Shown here: in pieces, positions 17,195 through 23,050 of the stretch
How positions within the stretch are numbered: position 1 is the first letter of the stretch
Layout of the letters: each line of letters opens with the position of its first letter
Source: an uncultured Clostridium sp.
GTDB lineage: Bacteria; Bacillota; Clostridia; TANB77; CAG-508
Reading direction: 5' to 3'
Assembly: GCA_902496295.1 (NCBI GenBank)
Contig: CABVAF010000009.1
Span: 1 to 36,046 of the forward strand
Length of the DNA: 36,046 nucleotides
Notes under the pieces: generated by a model
Seen by the model: only the letters and a program-made list of their open reading frames with translations
Databases searched by the model: none
What the model was told of the DNA's origin: nothing
Program-made: the position numbers and the translations under genes

Positions 17195-17219
17195 AAAAAG
17201 CCAGGCAGCAGCCTAGCTC
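17195..17219 (-). terminator. GC-rich terminator of the 180-residue orphan gene
   Basis: On the minus strand, AGCTAGGC pairs with GCCTGGCT around the four-base loop TGCT, followed by TTTTTGCGTTTT. It is more GC-rich and compact than the neighbouring AT-rich terminators. Confidence 0.75.
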
Positions 17220-17231
17220 TTCGCATAAATC

Positions 17232-17774
17232 TCAATCGACAATTTTCACGCTATCTCTCAGGTGGTTAACTTCGTCTATAAACTCTTGGCATTTTTCGTA
17301 GTCATTAAACCTGTCTACTGTTGTTTCGAAAATTAACCTATCTAATTCTTCTGGAATAGCCACTCCAAATCTTCTAAGTTCGCCAGAACTTTTCCTATAG
17401 TCCTCTTGGCTTTCTATAAAGTCTTCAACCAACTTTTGATAAGCTTGTTCCGTTATACTATCATCTTTAATATAGGAACAATGTGTAATTAATAAAATAG
17501 TAAATCTCGTTGTTGCTCCTACAAACTTTGCATATAGTGTGCCTTTTCTAACTTTTTCTTCCTTAATTTTCCCCTCGTTCTCAATTTCCTTAAATTTCAC
17601 ATACCTTTCCCATCTGTCTGGATAGTTCTTGTAAATCCGACACACGAAAAAAAACGCCTTAACATACAAAATTGGTTTACTGAAAAAATGCAGAATTGTT
17701 AGTTTTGCATACTCCCAAAAAAAACTTCTCGCCGCCCGAGATTTAAGTAGCATTTTTAAATTTTCGATTTTCAT
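17232..17774 (-). CDS. Orphan protein, 180 residues
   Basis: I do not recognise a family. Residues about 22-46 (FWEYAKLTILHFF then YVKAFFFVCRIY) are hydrophobic and aromatic and could be a membrane segment. The rest is charged and helical with a conserved-looking KFVGATTRFTILLITHC stretch and an acidic C-terminus. The base composition is higher than the neighbours (21 G/C in 60 at 17581-17640), and codons such as CGG, CTC and AGC are used freely. ATG 17774 follows a perfect AGGAGG. That site lies in and beside the loop of a small hairpin (17779-17794, ATTAC/GTAAT). It has its own -10 (TATAAT, 17858-17863), a possible 5' hairpin and a GC-rich terminator, resembling the three other orphan genes in this window. 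Confidence 0.65.
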   Translation of the reverse strand: MKIENLKMLLKSRAARSFFWEYAKLTILHFFSKPILYVKAFFFVCRIYKNYPDRWERYVKFKEIENEGKIKEEKVRKGTLYAKFVGATTRFTILLITHCSYIKDDSITEQAYQKLVEDFIESQEDYRKSSGELRRFGVAIPEELDRLIFETTVDRFNDYEKCQEFIDEVNHLRDSVKIVD

Positions 17775-17778
17775 CTCT

Positions 17779-17794
17779 ATTACCTCCTAGTAAT
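17779..17794 (-). promoter_or_regulatory. Hairpin presenting the ribosome binding site of the 180-residue orphan
   Basis: On the minus strand, ATTAC and GTAAT enclose the loop TAGGAG, so the Shine-Dalgarno sequence is mostly in the loop. The stem is only five base pairs, so this is suggestive rather than proven. Confidence 0.4.
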
Positions 17795-17897
17795 TATACA
17801 TTTAAGGTTTTGTTAGCATGTACTTATTCTTTCTCCTAGTACAAGGATACTTTTTATATTATAGCATATTTTTTTACTTTTATAAACTGTTTTCCAT

Positions 17898-17933
17898 AAT
17901 AAAAAGCCTATAACCATAAATGGTTTAGACTTT
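17898..17933 (-). terminator. Terminator downstream of tRNA-Thr
   Basis: On the minus strand, AAGTCTAAACCAT pairs imperfectly with ATGGTTATAGGCTT, followed by a T run, about 28 bases after the tRNA 3' end. Confidence 0.65.
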
Positions 17934-17960
17934 ATCTTTGAAACTTTGTTAATTCAATAT

Positions 17961-18036
17961 TGGAGCTTCCAGCCAGAATCGAACTGGCGACCCCAGCCTT
18001 ACCATGGCTGTGCTCTACCTACTGAGCTATAGAAGC
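17961..18036 (-). tRNA. tRNA-Thr (anticodon GGT), CCA encoded
   Basis: The 76-base minus-strand sequence folds as a full cloverleaf. The acceptor stem is GCTTCTA/TGGAAGC, the D arm starts AGCTCAGTAGGTAGAGC, and the anticodon stem CAGCC/GGCTG encloses ATGGTAA (anticodon GGT). The T arm is GCCAG/CTGGC around TTCGAAT, with a U discriminator and encoded CCA. It lies downstream of sigH in the same orientation. Confidence 0.96.
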
Positions 18037-18044
18037 ATAAATTT

Positions 18045-18072
18045 TATATGGAGAAAACTCTATCTCCATATA
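18045..18072. other. Perfect 10-bp hairpin between sigH and tRNA-Thr
   Basis: TATATGGAGA and TCTCCATATA form a perfect 10-base-pair stem with an eight-base loop, nine bases upstream of the tRNA 5' end. It lacks a following T run on the minus strand, so it is not a standard terminator. It could be a processing signal separating the tRNA from the sigH mRNA. Confidence 0.5.
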
Positions 18073-18145
18073 TATTATTTCTATTTAATATTATAATATT
18101 AATAGATATACTCCATAAAATATATTATACATTCTTAATTGCTTT

Positions 18146-18802
18146 CTATTCTTCTTTTTGAGTTAAGTCTTTTATAGCTTTTTTTCTTATTCTCTGAATA
18201 GCATTATCTACAGATTTTACTGGTGCATCCAGCTTTTCAGCTATTTGTACATAGCTTTCTCCTTGTACATATCTGTTTAAAACTTTCTTTTCAAATTTGC
18301 TTAAAGACTTATCTATAGCAAGTTCTACACTTTTATAATATTCTTTTTTGGTTAATGTATCAAGAGGATCTTCTATTGTATTATTATTAAATACTTCCAT
18401 AACCGTTGTATCGTTATCTTCTTCATCTGAATCATATGCATTCATATTTAATGATAAATACGAATTAAGAGGCATATGTTTTTGCCTATTTGAAGTTTTT
18501 ATTGCAGTTATTAATTGTCTATCTATGCATAAATTAGCAAAAGATTTAAAGCTACTATTTTGCTCTGAACTATAGCATTTTATTGCCTTAAATAAACCAA
18601 TTAGTCCCTCTTGAATAATATCATCTTTTTCTGCCCCAGCAATATAATACTTACTTACCTTAATATTAACAAGATTTTTATATCTGTCTATAAGGTAATT
18701 TGTAGCTAATTTATCCCCAGATTTAATTATTTCTACTAGCTCTTCATCTGTCTTTTTATTATAATCTATATCCGATGAATAAAACATCTTTGTTTTGTCC
18801 AT
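18146..18802 (-). CDS. sigH: RNA polymerase sigma factor SigH (Spo0H type)
   Basis: Sigma factor of the transition to stationary phase and early sporulation in Bacillota. At 218 residues it has the family length. Region 2 contains YYIAGAEKDDIIQEGLIGLF and the promoter-melting part SFKSFANLCIDRQLITAIKT, followed by the strongly conserved NRQKHMPLNSYLSLN. Region 4 has the helix-turn-helix SYVQIAEKLDAPVKSVDNAI. The start follows AGGAGG at 12 bases. It diverges from rqcH with its own promoter. Downstream lies a tRNA-Thr gene, not the rpmG-secE-nusG cluster often seen after sigH in Bacillota. Confidence 0.93.
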   Translation of the reverse strand: MDKTKMFYSSDIDYNKKTDEELVEIIKSGDKLATNYLIDRYKNLVNIKVSKYYIAGAEKDDIIQEGLIGLFKAIKCYSSEQNSSFKSFANLCIDRQLITAIKTSNRQKHMPLNSYLSLNMNAYDSDEEDNDTTVMEVFNNNTIEDPLDTLTKKEYYKSVELAIDKSLSKFEKKVLNRYVQGESYVQIAEKLDAPVKSVDNAIQRIRKKAIKDLTQKEE

Positions 18803-18836
18803 ATAATACTGCTACCTCCTGAAGTTTTACTATTTC

Positions 18837-18866
18837 ATTATAGAACATTATTTAAATTAATGTCAA
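18837..18866 (-). promoter_or_regulatory. Promoter of sigH
   Basis: Perfect -35 TTGACA (18861-18866) and -10 TATAAT (18837-18842) with 18 bases between them on the minus strand, just upstream of the ribosome binding site. This is a strong housekeeping-type promoter. Confidence 0.75.
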
Positions 18867-18967
18867 GAGAAAATGCCTATTTTTTAGTATTTATAGCAAT
18901 ATATTTAAGTTTCATATTTGTTTATTTATACTACTATATTAAGTTTGTAAATGCACATATATTTCAA

Positions 18968-18996
18968 TTGATATTTTTGTCAATTTGTGGTATAAA
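18968..18996 (+). promoter_or_regulatory. Promoter of rqcH
   Basis: TTGATA (18968-18973) and TATAAA (18991-18996) are separated by 17 bases. This places transcription start between 18996 and the ATG at 19024 and rules out the longer frame beginning at 18985. Confidence 0.65.
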
Positions 18997-19023
18997 AATA
19001 TTGTTAAAAGAAAGGATGTAATT

Positions 19024-20745
19024 ATGGCATTTGATGGTTTTGTAATAAAAGGAATTATTAATGAATTAAATAAAAATATTCTAAATAGTCGTGTTGAAAA
19101 AATTTATCAACCAGACCAAGACGAAATATTAATAAAATTATATGGTACAAATGGAAAGCAAAATTTAAAAATTGTTACATCTTCTGATAACTATAGAATA
19201 CACCTAACTAATTCTACAAAAAACAATCCATTTGTCGCGCCTAATTTTTGTATGGTTTTAAGAAAATACCTTACAAGTGGCAGAATACGTAACATTTTTA
19301 CAAATGGTTTAGAACGTACTATTTTTATTACTTTCGATACTATTTCTGAAGAAAAAGAATTAGAAAAGTATACTCTAGCTATAGAATTAATGGGAAAATA
19401 CAGTAATGTTATATTAATTAACTCTGAAAGTGTTATTATAAATTCATTAAAACATTTTAAAAATGATGAAACTTCTGAAAGAAATATATTACCTGGATAT
19501 AAATATGAAGAAGTTATTTCTAGTAAATATGATTTAACCAAAAATTCTAATGAAGATGATTTTATAAGTTTTATTAATGACATTTATAGTAATGATTCTA
19601 ATTTAAGCTTGTTAGATATTTTTTCAAGTGAAATAGTTGGTGTTAGTAAAAATTTAATAAATAGTTCTATTGAAGAGCTAAAATTAGAAAACACTTTATC
19701 AAAAGTTTCTGCCAAAACCTTGTATAGCTACCTTTATAATCTTTATATAAATATAGAAAAATTGATATGTGTAAATTATAAGCAAAATTATACAGTTAGT
19801 TTGTGCAAAAATAAAAAAGAAGCTCTTCAAATGAATAATTTTATAGATGAATTCTATAGTAAAAAAGAAGAAAACCAAAACTTTATTTTATATAGAAATA
19901 GTTTATTGAAATTAATTTTAAACAAGGTAAAAAAGCTTACAAATAAATTAGCAAATGTTAATAAAAAAATGGCTGAGTGTAATAATATGGACACTTTTAA
20001 ACTTTATGGCGAATTAATAGTAAATAATATGTATAAAATTGATAATTCACATTTAGAAAACATTACTTTAAATAATTATTATACAGGCGAAGATATAACT
20101 ATACCATTAGATAAAAGTTTATCTCCATATAATAATGCACAAAAATATTTTAAAAAGTATAATAAATTAAAAAATGCCTTATCATTTGTAAAGAATCAAG
20201 AACAAGAAATTCAAGAACAAATTTCTTATTTAGAAAGTATAGTTTATGAGTTAGAAGCTTCTAGTACAATAGAAGAAATAACAGAAATTTACGATGAAAT
20301 CTCTAATAATGTTTTAATAAAAGATATAAATTCGCAAAAACAATCTAAAGTAAATGTAAAAAAGAAAAAACCTAATAACAGAATATATAAATTTGATAAA
20401 GAACAATTTATACGATTTAAAATTGATGAATTTGATGTATTTGTTGGAAAGAATAATGTGCAAAATGATTATTTAACATTAAAATTTGCTAATGATAATG
20501 ATTTATGGTTCCATACCAAAGATATTCATGGAAGTCATGTTATTTTAAGAACATCCAGGAAAGTACCTTCACAAGATATTATTAACAAAGTAGCTTCTAT
20601 TGCAGCTAAATATAGCAAAGCGAAGCTTTCTTCAAATGTACCTGTTGATTATACATATGTAAAGTATGTAAAAAAGCCAAACAAAGCAAAGCCTGGTATG
20701 GTTATATACACTCATGAGCAAACAATAAATGTTCAACCTAGTTAA
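19024..20745 (+). CDS. rqcH: Ribosome quality control factor RqcH (NFACT family)
   Basis: Binds obstructed 50S subunits and directs C-terminal alanine tailing of stalled peptides; older annotation calls it fibronectin-binding protein. The protein has 573 residues from ATG 19024, which has AAAGG upstream. The NFACT-N domain opens with MAFDGFVIKGIINEL and VEKIYQPDQDEILIKLY. A long helical coiled middle follows (KLTNKLANVNKKMAECNN and later). The C-terminal NFACT-R (DUF814) domain has DVFVGKNNVQNDYL and NDLWFHTKDIHGSHVILR. It is monocistronic. I see no strong terminator in the 70 bases after it. Confidence 0.93.
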   Translation: MAFDGFVIKGIINELNKNILNSRVEKIYQPDQDEILIKLYGTNGKQNLKIVTSSDNYRIHLTNSTKNNPFVAPNFCMVLRKYLTSGRIRNIFTNGLERTIFITFDTISEEKELEKYTLAIELMGKYSNVILINSESVIINSLKHFKNDETSERNILPGYKYEEVISSKYDLTKNSNEDDFISFINDIYSNDSNLSLLDIFSSEIVGVSKNLINSSIEELKLENTLSKVSAKTLYSYLYNLYINIEKLICVNYKQNYTVSLCKNKKEALQMNNFIDEFYSKKEENQNFILYRNSLLKLILNKVKKLTNKLANVNKKMAECNNMDTFKLYGELIVNNMYKIDNSHLENITLNNYYTGEDITIPLDKSLSPYNNAQKYFKKYNKLKNALSFVKNQEQEIQEQISYLESIVYELEASSTIEEITEIYDEISNNVLIKDINSQKQSKVNVKKKKPNNRIYKFDKEQFIRFKIDEFDVFVGKNNVQNDYLTLKFANDNDLWFHTKDIHGSHVILRTSRKVPSQDIINKVASIAAKYSKAKLSSNVPVDYTYVKYVKKPNKAKPGMVIYTHEQTINVQPS

Positions 20746-20814
20746 TATATTTAAATTGAAATTTAATAATCAGCAGATAGTTTTTTAATACATTTGTATA
20801 AGTTTAAATTATAT

Positions 20815-20843
20815 TTGCTTATTTTAGTATATAGTGATATAAT
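20815..20843 (+). promoter_or_regulatory. Promoter of the first structured orphan gene
   Basis: TTGCTT (20815-20820) and a perfect TATAAT (20838-20843) with 17 bases between. The paralog at 21372-21400 has the same two hexamers and spacing. Confidence 0.75.
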
Positions 20844-20848
20844 ATATT

Positions 20849-20877
20849 TAGTTGTACCTATGTTGGTGCAGCAACTA
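20849..20877 (+). promoter_or_regulatory. 5'-terminal mRNA hairpin of the first orphan gene
   Basis: About six bases after the -10, TAGT/ACTA and TGTACC/GGTGCA form a bulged stem around the loop TATGTT. The paralog has an equivalent stem of different sequence around CATGT at nearly the same distance from its -10. Preserved pairing with changed bases indicates a selected RNA structure at the extreme 5' end of the transcript. Confidence 0.65.
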
Positions 20878-20891
20878 TATAGAGAAGGAGT

Positions 20892-20910
20892 GTCGTCAAA
20901 TGAATGCGAC
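20892..20910 (+). promoter_or_regulatory. Start-codon loop hairpin of the first orphan gene
   Basis: GTCGT (20892-20896) pairs with GCGAC (20906-20910, one G-U pair), leaving CAAATGAAT as the loop with the ATG in its centre. The GAAGGAG ribosome binding site ends two bases before the stem. The paralog has the same stem and a nine-base loop. Confidence 0.65.
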
Positions 20911-21283
20911 CAACATCATCCAGGAGCTTAGCAACACGGAGTCCAATCCTATCAACGTGCAGATTCGCACGGTCGGCGAATTCGCCAGCCGGCGGAAGGT
21001 GTTCATAAAGATCCCTGCGGGTTTTTCGTTTGAGGATCCCACCTCCACTAAGCCTTATTACGAGGCGTGGAAGTGTTCCAAGAATTTGCCCAAGAGCAAT
21101 CCTTTTTATGAAGCCGTGCAGAAGCTCAAGGCAGCTGGAAACCTCAGCCTTCGCGAGTGTGTTCTGAGCACTGTGAAGGGCGTTCCTTTCATCGTTTTGG
21201 TCGGTGATACTGGTGCTACCAGTACGAAGATTTCCCGCGAACTCGAGGTAATCTTCGGTCCTTGTTCTTTCGACACCCTCTAA
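20900..21283 (+). CDS. Orphan protein A, 127 residues, high-G+C gene
   Basis: I do not recognise a family. It is a soluble-looking protein without signal peptide or membrane helix. It aligns along its whole length with the protein encoded at 21459-21806. Shared features are a PxxVxI strand start, a basic RRxVxIxxPxxFS segment, a Y/W pair, PxSxPFY, a hydrophobic strand and LEVIFG/LTEVFG near the C-terminus. The gene stands out by composition: 36 of 60 bases are G/C at 20941-21000, against 14 of 60 at 20701-20760 just upstream. Codons such as CGC, CGG, CTC and GGC are common. ATG 20900 follows GAAGGAG at nine bases. It has its own promoter, 5' hairpin, start-codon hairpin, stop-codon hairpin and terminator. 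Confidence 0.75.
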   Translation: MNATNIIQELSNTESNPINVQIRTVGEFASRRKVFIKIPAGFSFEDPTSTKPYYEAWKCSKNLPKSNPFYEAVQKLKAAGNLSLRECVLSTVKGVPFIVLVGDTGATSTKISRELEVIFGPCSFDTL

Positions 21284-21305
21284 GAAGGCTCCTTGCCTCT
21301 TAGAG
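21278..21305 (+). other. Stop-codon hairpin of the first orphan gene
   Basis: CTCTAAGA (containing the TAA stop) pairs with TCTTAGAG, continued by GGC/GCC after a one-base bulge, around the loop TCCTT. It stands immediately before the terminator hairpin, so two stems are stacked at the 3' end. The paralog has the same arrangement. Confidence 0.65.
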
Positions 21306-21308
21306 AAA

Positions 21309-21337
21309 AGCCCCAGACTTCGGTCTGGGGCTCTTTC
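21309..21337 (+). terminator. TTCG-tetraloop terminator of the first orphan gene
   Basis: GCCCCAGAC and GTCTGGGGC close a TTCG loop on a C-G pair, followed by TCTTT. The stem is nine base pairs and very GC-rich for this genome. Confidence 0.9.
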
Positions 21338-21371
21338 AATTACTCTACTAACCTTTCACTTTCCCTATAAA

Positions 21372-21400
21372 TTGCTTATTTCTCAATAAAATGGTATAAT
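21372..21400 (+). promoter_or_regulatory. Promoter of the second structured orphan gene
   Basis: TTGCTT (21372-21377) and TATAAT (21395-21400) with 17 bases between; identical hexamers and spacing to the promoter of its paralog. Confidence 0.75.
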
Positions 21401-21404
21401 TATA

Positions 21405-21432
21405 TTAGATGCACCCATGTGGTGTTATCTAA
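21405..21432 (+). promoter_or_regulatory. 5'-terminal mRNA hairpin of the second orphan gene
   Basis: TTAGAT pairs with ATCTAA, continued by GCACC/GGTGT, with a single unpaired base and the loop CATGT. It begins five bases after the -10. Both this and the paralog's hairpin are followed by the same element AACTATATAGA before the ribosome binding site. Confidence 0.7.
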
Positions 21433-21449
21433 CTATATAGATAGAAGGA

Positions 21450-21470
21450 GGTCGTTTTATGTATACGACC
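21450..21470 (+). promoter_or_regulatory. Start-codon loop hairpin of the second orphan gene
   Basis: GGTCGT (21450-21455) pairs perfectly with ACGACC (21465-21470), leaving TTTATGTAT as a nine-base loop with the ATG in the centre. The first G of the stem is also the last base of the AGAAGGAGG ribosome binding site. Confidence 0.7.
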
Positions 21471-21806
21471 AAGAAGCAAGTCTCTGAAAACAGCACTCCT
21501 GTCAGCGTAGCAATTCACAAAGCAAAAAACGTTGACCGTCGAGAAGTTACAATCACTTTTCCCGAACGGTTTTCGGATGCCACCATTGCTAATGACTATT
21601 CTCAGGAATGGGCAAAGTTCCGTCGTTTCCCCGAGAGCAGTCCCTTCTACAATCAACTCCAGGAAGTTATGGATGGAATGGTTGTAGAGGCTATGGAAAT
21701 TTGTAAATCTCACGTCTCGGTTGTGTGTAACACACACGAAAAGGCTCCAGAAATTGTCAGATGGTTAACGGAAGTTTTTGGAGAGAAAGCTTCCTTCGTC
21801 AGCTAA
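21459..21806 (+). CDS. Orphan protein B, 115 residues, paralog of orphan protein A
   Basis: Function unknown; no family recognised. It aligns end to end with the protein encoded at 20900-21283. Shared motifs are SVxI near residue 18, RREVTITFPERFS, EWxxFxxFPESSPFYNQL and WLTEVFGEKASF, with little identity elsewhere, so the duplication is old or fast-evolving. It has no signal peptide or membrane helix. Base composition is raised (25 of 60 G/C at 21541-21600) but less than in gene A. The start follows AGAAGGAGG at seven bases. It has its own promoter, 5' hairpin, start-codon hairpin, a perfect stop-codon hairpin and a TTCG-loop terminator. Confidence 0.75.
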   Translation: MYTTKKQVSENSTPVSVAIHKAKNVDRREVTITFPERFSDATIANDYSQEWAKFRRFPESSPFYNQLQEVMDGMVVEAMEICKSHVSVVCNTHEKAPEIVRWLTEVFGEKASFVS

Positions 21807-21824
21807 AACGGTTTTTCCGTTTTA
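21804..21824 (+). other. Stop-codon hairpin of the second orphan gene
   Basis: TAAAACGG, beginning with the TAA stop codon itself, pairs perfectly with CCGTTTTA around five T. It lies five bases before the terminator stem, matching the arrangement in the paralog. Confidence 0.65.
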
Positions 21825-21829
21825 AAAAA

Positions 21830-21856
21830 GCCTCGGACTTCGGTCCGGGGCTTTCT
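21830..21856. terminator. Bidirectional TTCG-loop terminator
   Basis: GCCTCGGAC and GTCCGGGGC close a TTCG loop. On the plus strand TTTCTCT follows and ends orphan gene B. On the minus strand six T follow, so it also ends the iron alcohol dehydrogenase transcript, which stops four bases away. Confidence 0.9.
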
Positions 21857-21859
21857 CTA

Positions 21860-23017
21860 TTAATAAGCTTCTCTATATAAATTAATAAAGTCTTCTTTTG
21901 TAACTTCTCTTGGGTTACCTGGTTTACATGGATCTTCCATAGCTTTATCTGCAAGCATTGGAAAATCTTCTTCTTTTGCTCCAGTATCTTTTACAGTTTG
22001 AGTAATTCCTACTTTTTCAGATAAATCTCTTATTTTCTCACATAAAGTCTTTATTACTTCTTCTTTTGTAAAGTCTTTAGCATTTATACAAAAACCTTCA
22101 ATTAATATTTGTCTAAATTCTTCACAACTTACTTCTCCATTAAATTTCATAACCGTTGGAAGAAGAATTGCATTAGCTAACCCATGTGGTGTATCATAAA
22201 CAGCACCTAGTTGGTGAGCCATAGAATGAACTATTCCTAATCCAACATTAGAAAATCCCATTCCTGCAATATATTGTCCTAATCCTACTTGATTTATTGA
22301 CTCTTGGTCTTTTTCATTAACAGCTTTATCTAAATTATGATAAATTAATTGAATTGCTTTCATAGAAAACATTTGTGACATTGTATTTCTACTTTTTGTT
22401 ATATATCCTTCTATTGCATGTGTTAAAGCATCCATTCCTGTTGATGCAGCTATTGACTTTGGCATAGAAGCCATTAACTCTGTGTCAACAATTGCAATTA
22501 TTGGAATATCATGTTCATCAACACAAACCATTTTTATTTCTCTTTCTGGATCTGTTATAACATAATTTATTGTAACTTCGGCTGCTGTTCCTGCTGTTGT
22601 TGGAAGTGCTATTATTGGCAATCCTTTATTTTTTGTATTAGATGCTCCATTTAATGAAACTATATCTGCTCTATCTGGGTTTGTCATAACTATAGAAATT
22701 CCCTTTGCCGTATCTATACTTGAGCCTCCACCAACAGCAACAATTAAATCAGCACCAATTTCTTTACACATTGCAATACCTTTATTTACATTATCTATTG
22801 GCGGATTTGGAAGTACCTCATGGAATACCCCATATTCAATATTATTTTCATCAAGCAAATCTGTTACTTTTTTAGAAACTCCAACTTCATATAAAGATTT
22901 ATCTGTGACAACTAAAACTTTTTTAAATCCTCTCTTTTTTATTTCTTCTGGAAGGACGCTTCTAGCTCCTTCACCAAAATAAGATGTCTCATTTAAAACA
23001 AATTTTGTAATGTCCAC
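21860..23017 (-). CDS. Iron-containing alcohol dehydrogenase
   Basis: Group III NAD(P)-dependent alcohol dehydrogenase that interconverts an aldehyde or ketone with its alcohol. The 385 residues match the family. The nucleotide-binding glycine motif GGGSSIDTAKG is at 96-106, LPTTAGTAAE follows, and the metal-binding residues are in IVDTELM (Asp), ALTHAIEGY, GIVHSMAHQLG and DTPHGLAN (His). The fermentative butanol, propanediol and lactaldehyde reductase subgroups all look alike here, so the substrate is open. The start has AGGAGG. The gene begins 33 bases after the aldehyde dehydrogenase stop, so the two are co-transcribed and probably act on one metabolite. Confidence 0.93.
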   Translation of the reverse strand: MDITKFVLNETSYFGEGARSVLPEEIKKRGFKKVLVVTDKSLYEVGVSKKVTDLLDENNIEYGVFHEVLPNPPIDNVNKGIAMCKEIGADLIVAVGGGSSIDTAKGISIVMTNPDRADIVSLNGASNTKNKGLPIIALPTTAGTAAEVTINYVITDPEREIKMVCVDEHDIPIIAIVDTELMASMPKSIAASTGMDALTHAIEGYITKSRNTMSQMFSMKAIQLIYHNLDKAVNEKDQESINQVGLGQYIAGMGFSNVGLGIVHSMAHQLGAVYDTPHGLANAILLPTVMKFNGEVSCEEFRQILIEGFCINAKDFTKEEVIKTLCEKIRDLSEKVGITQTVKDTGAKEEDFPMLADKAMEDPCKPGNPREVTKEDFINLYREAY

Positions 23018-23050
23018 TCTATATTCCTCCTAATTTTTATTTAATTATAA

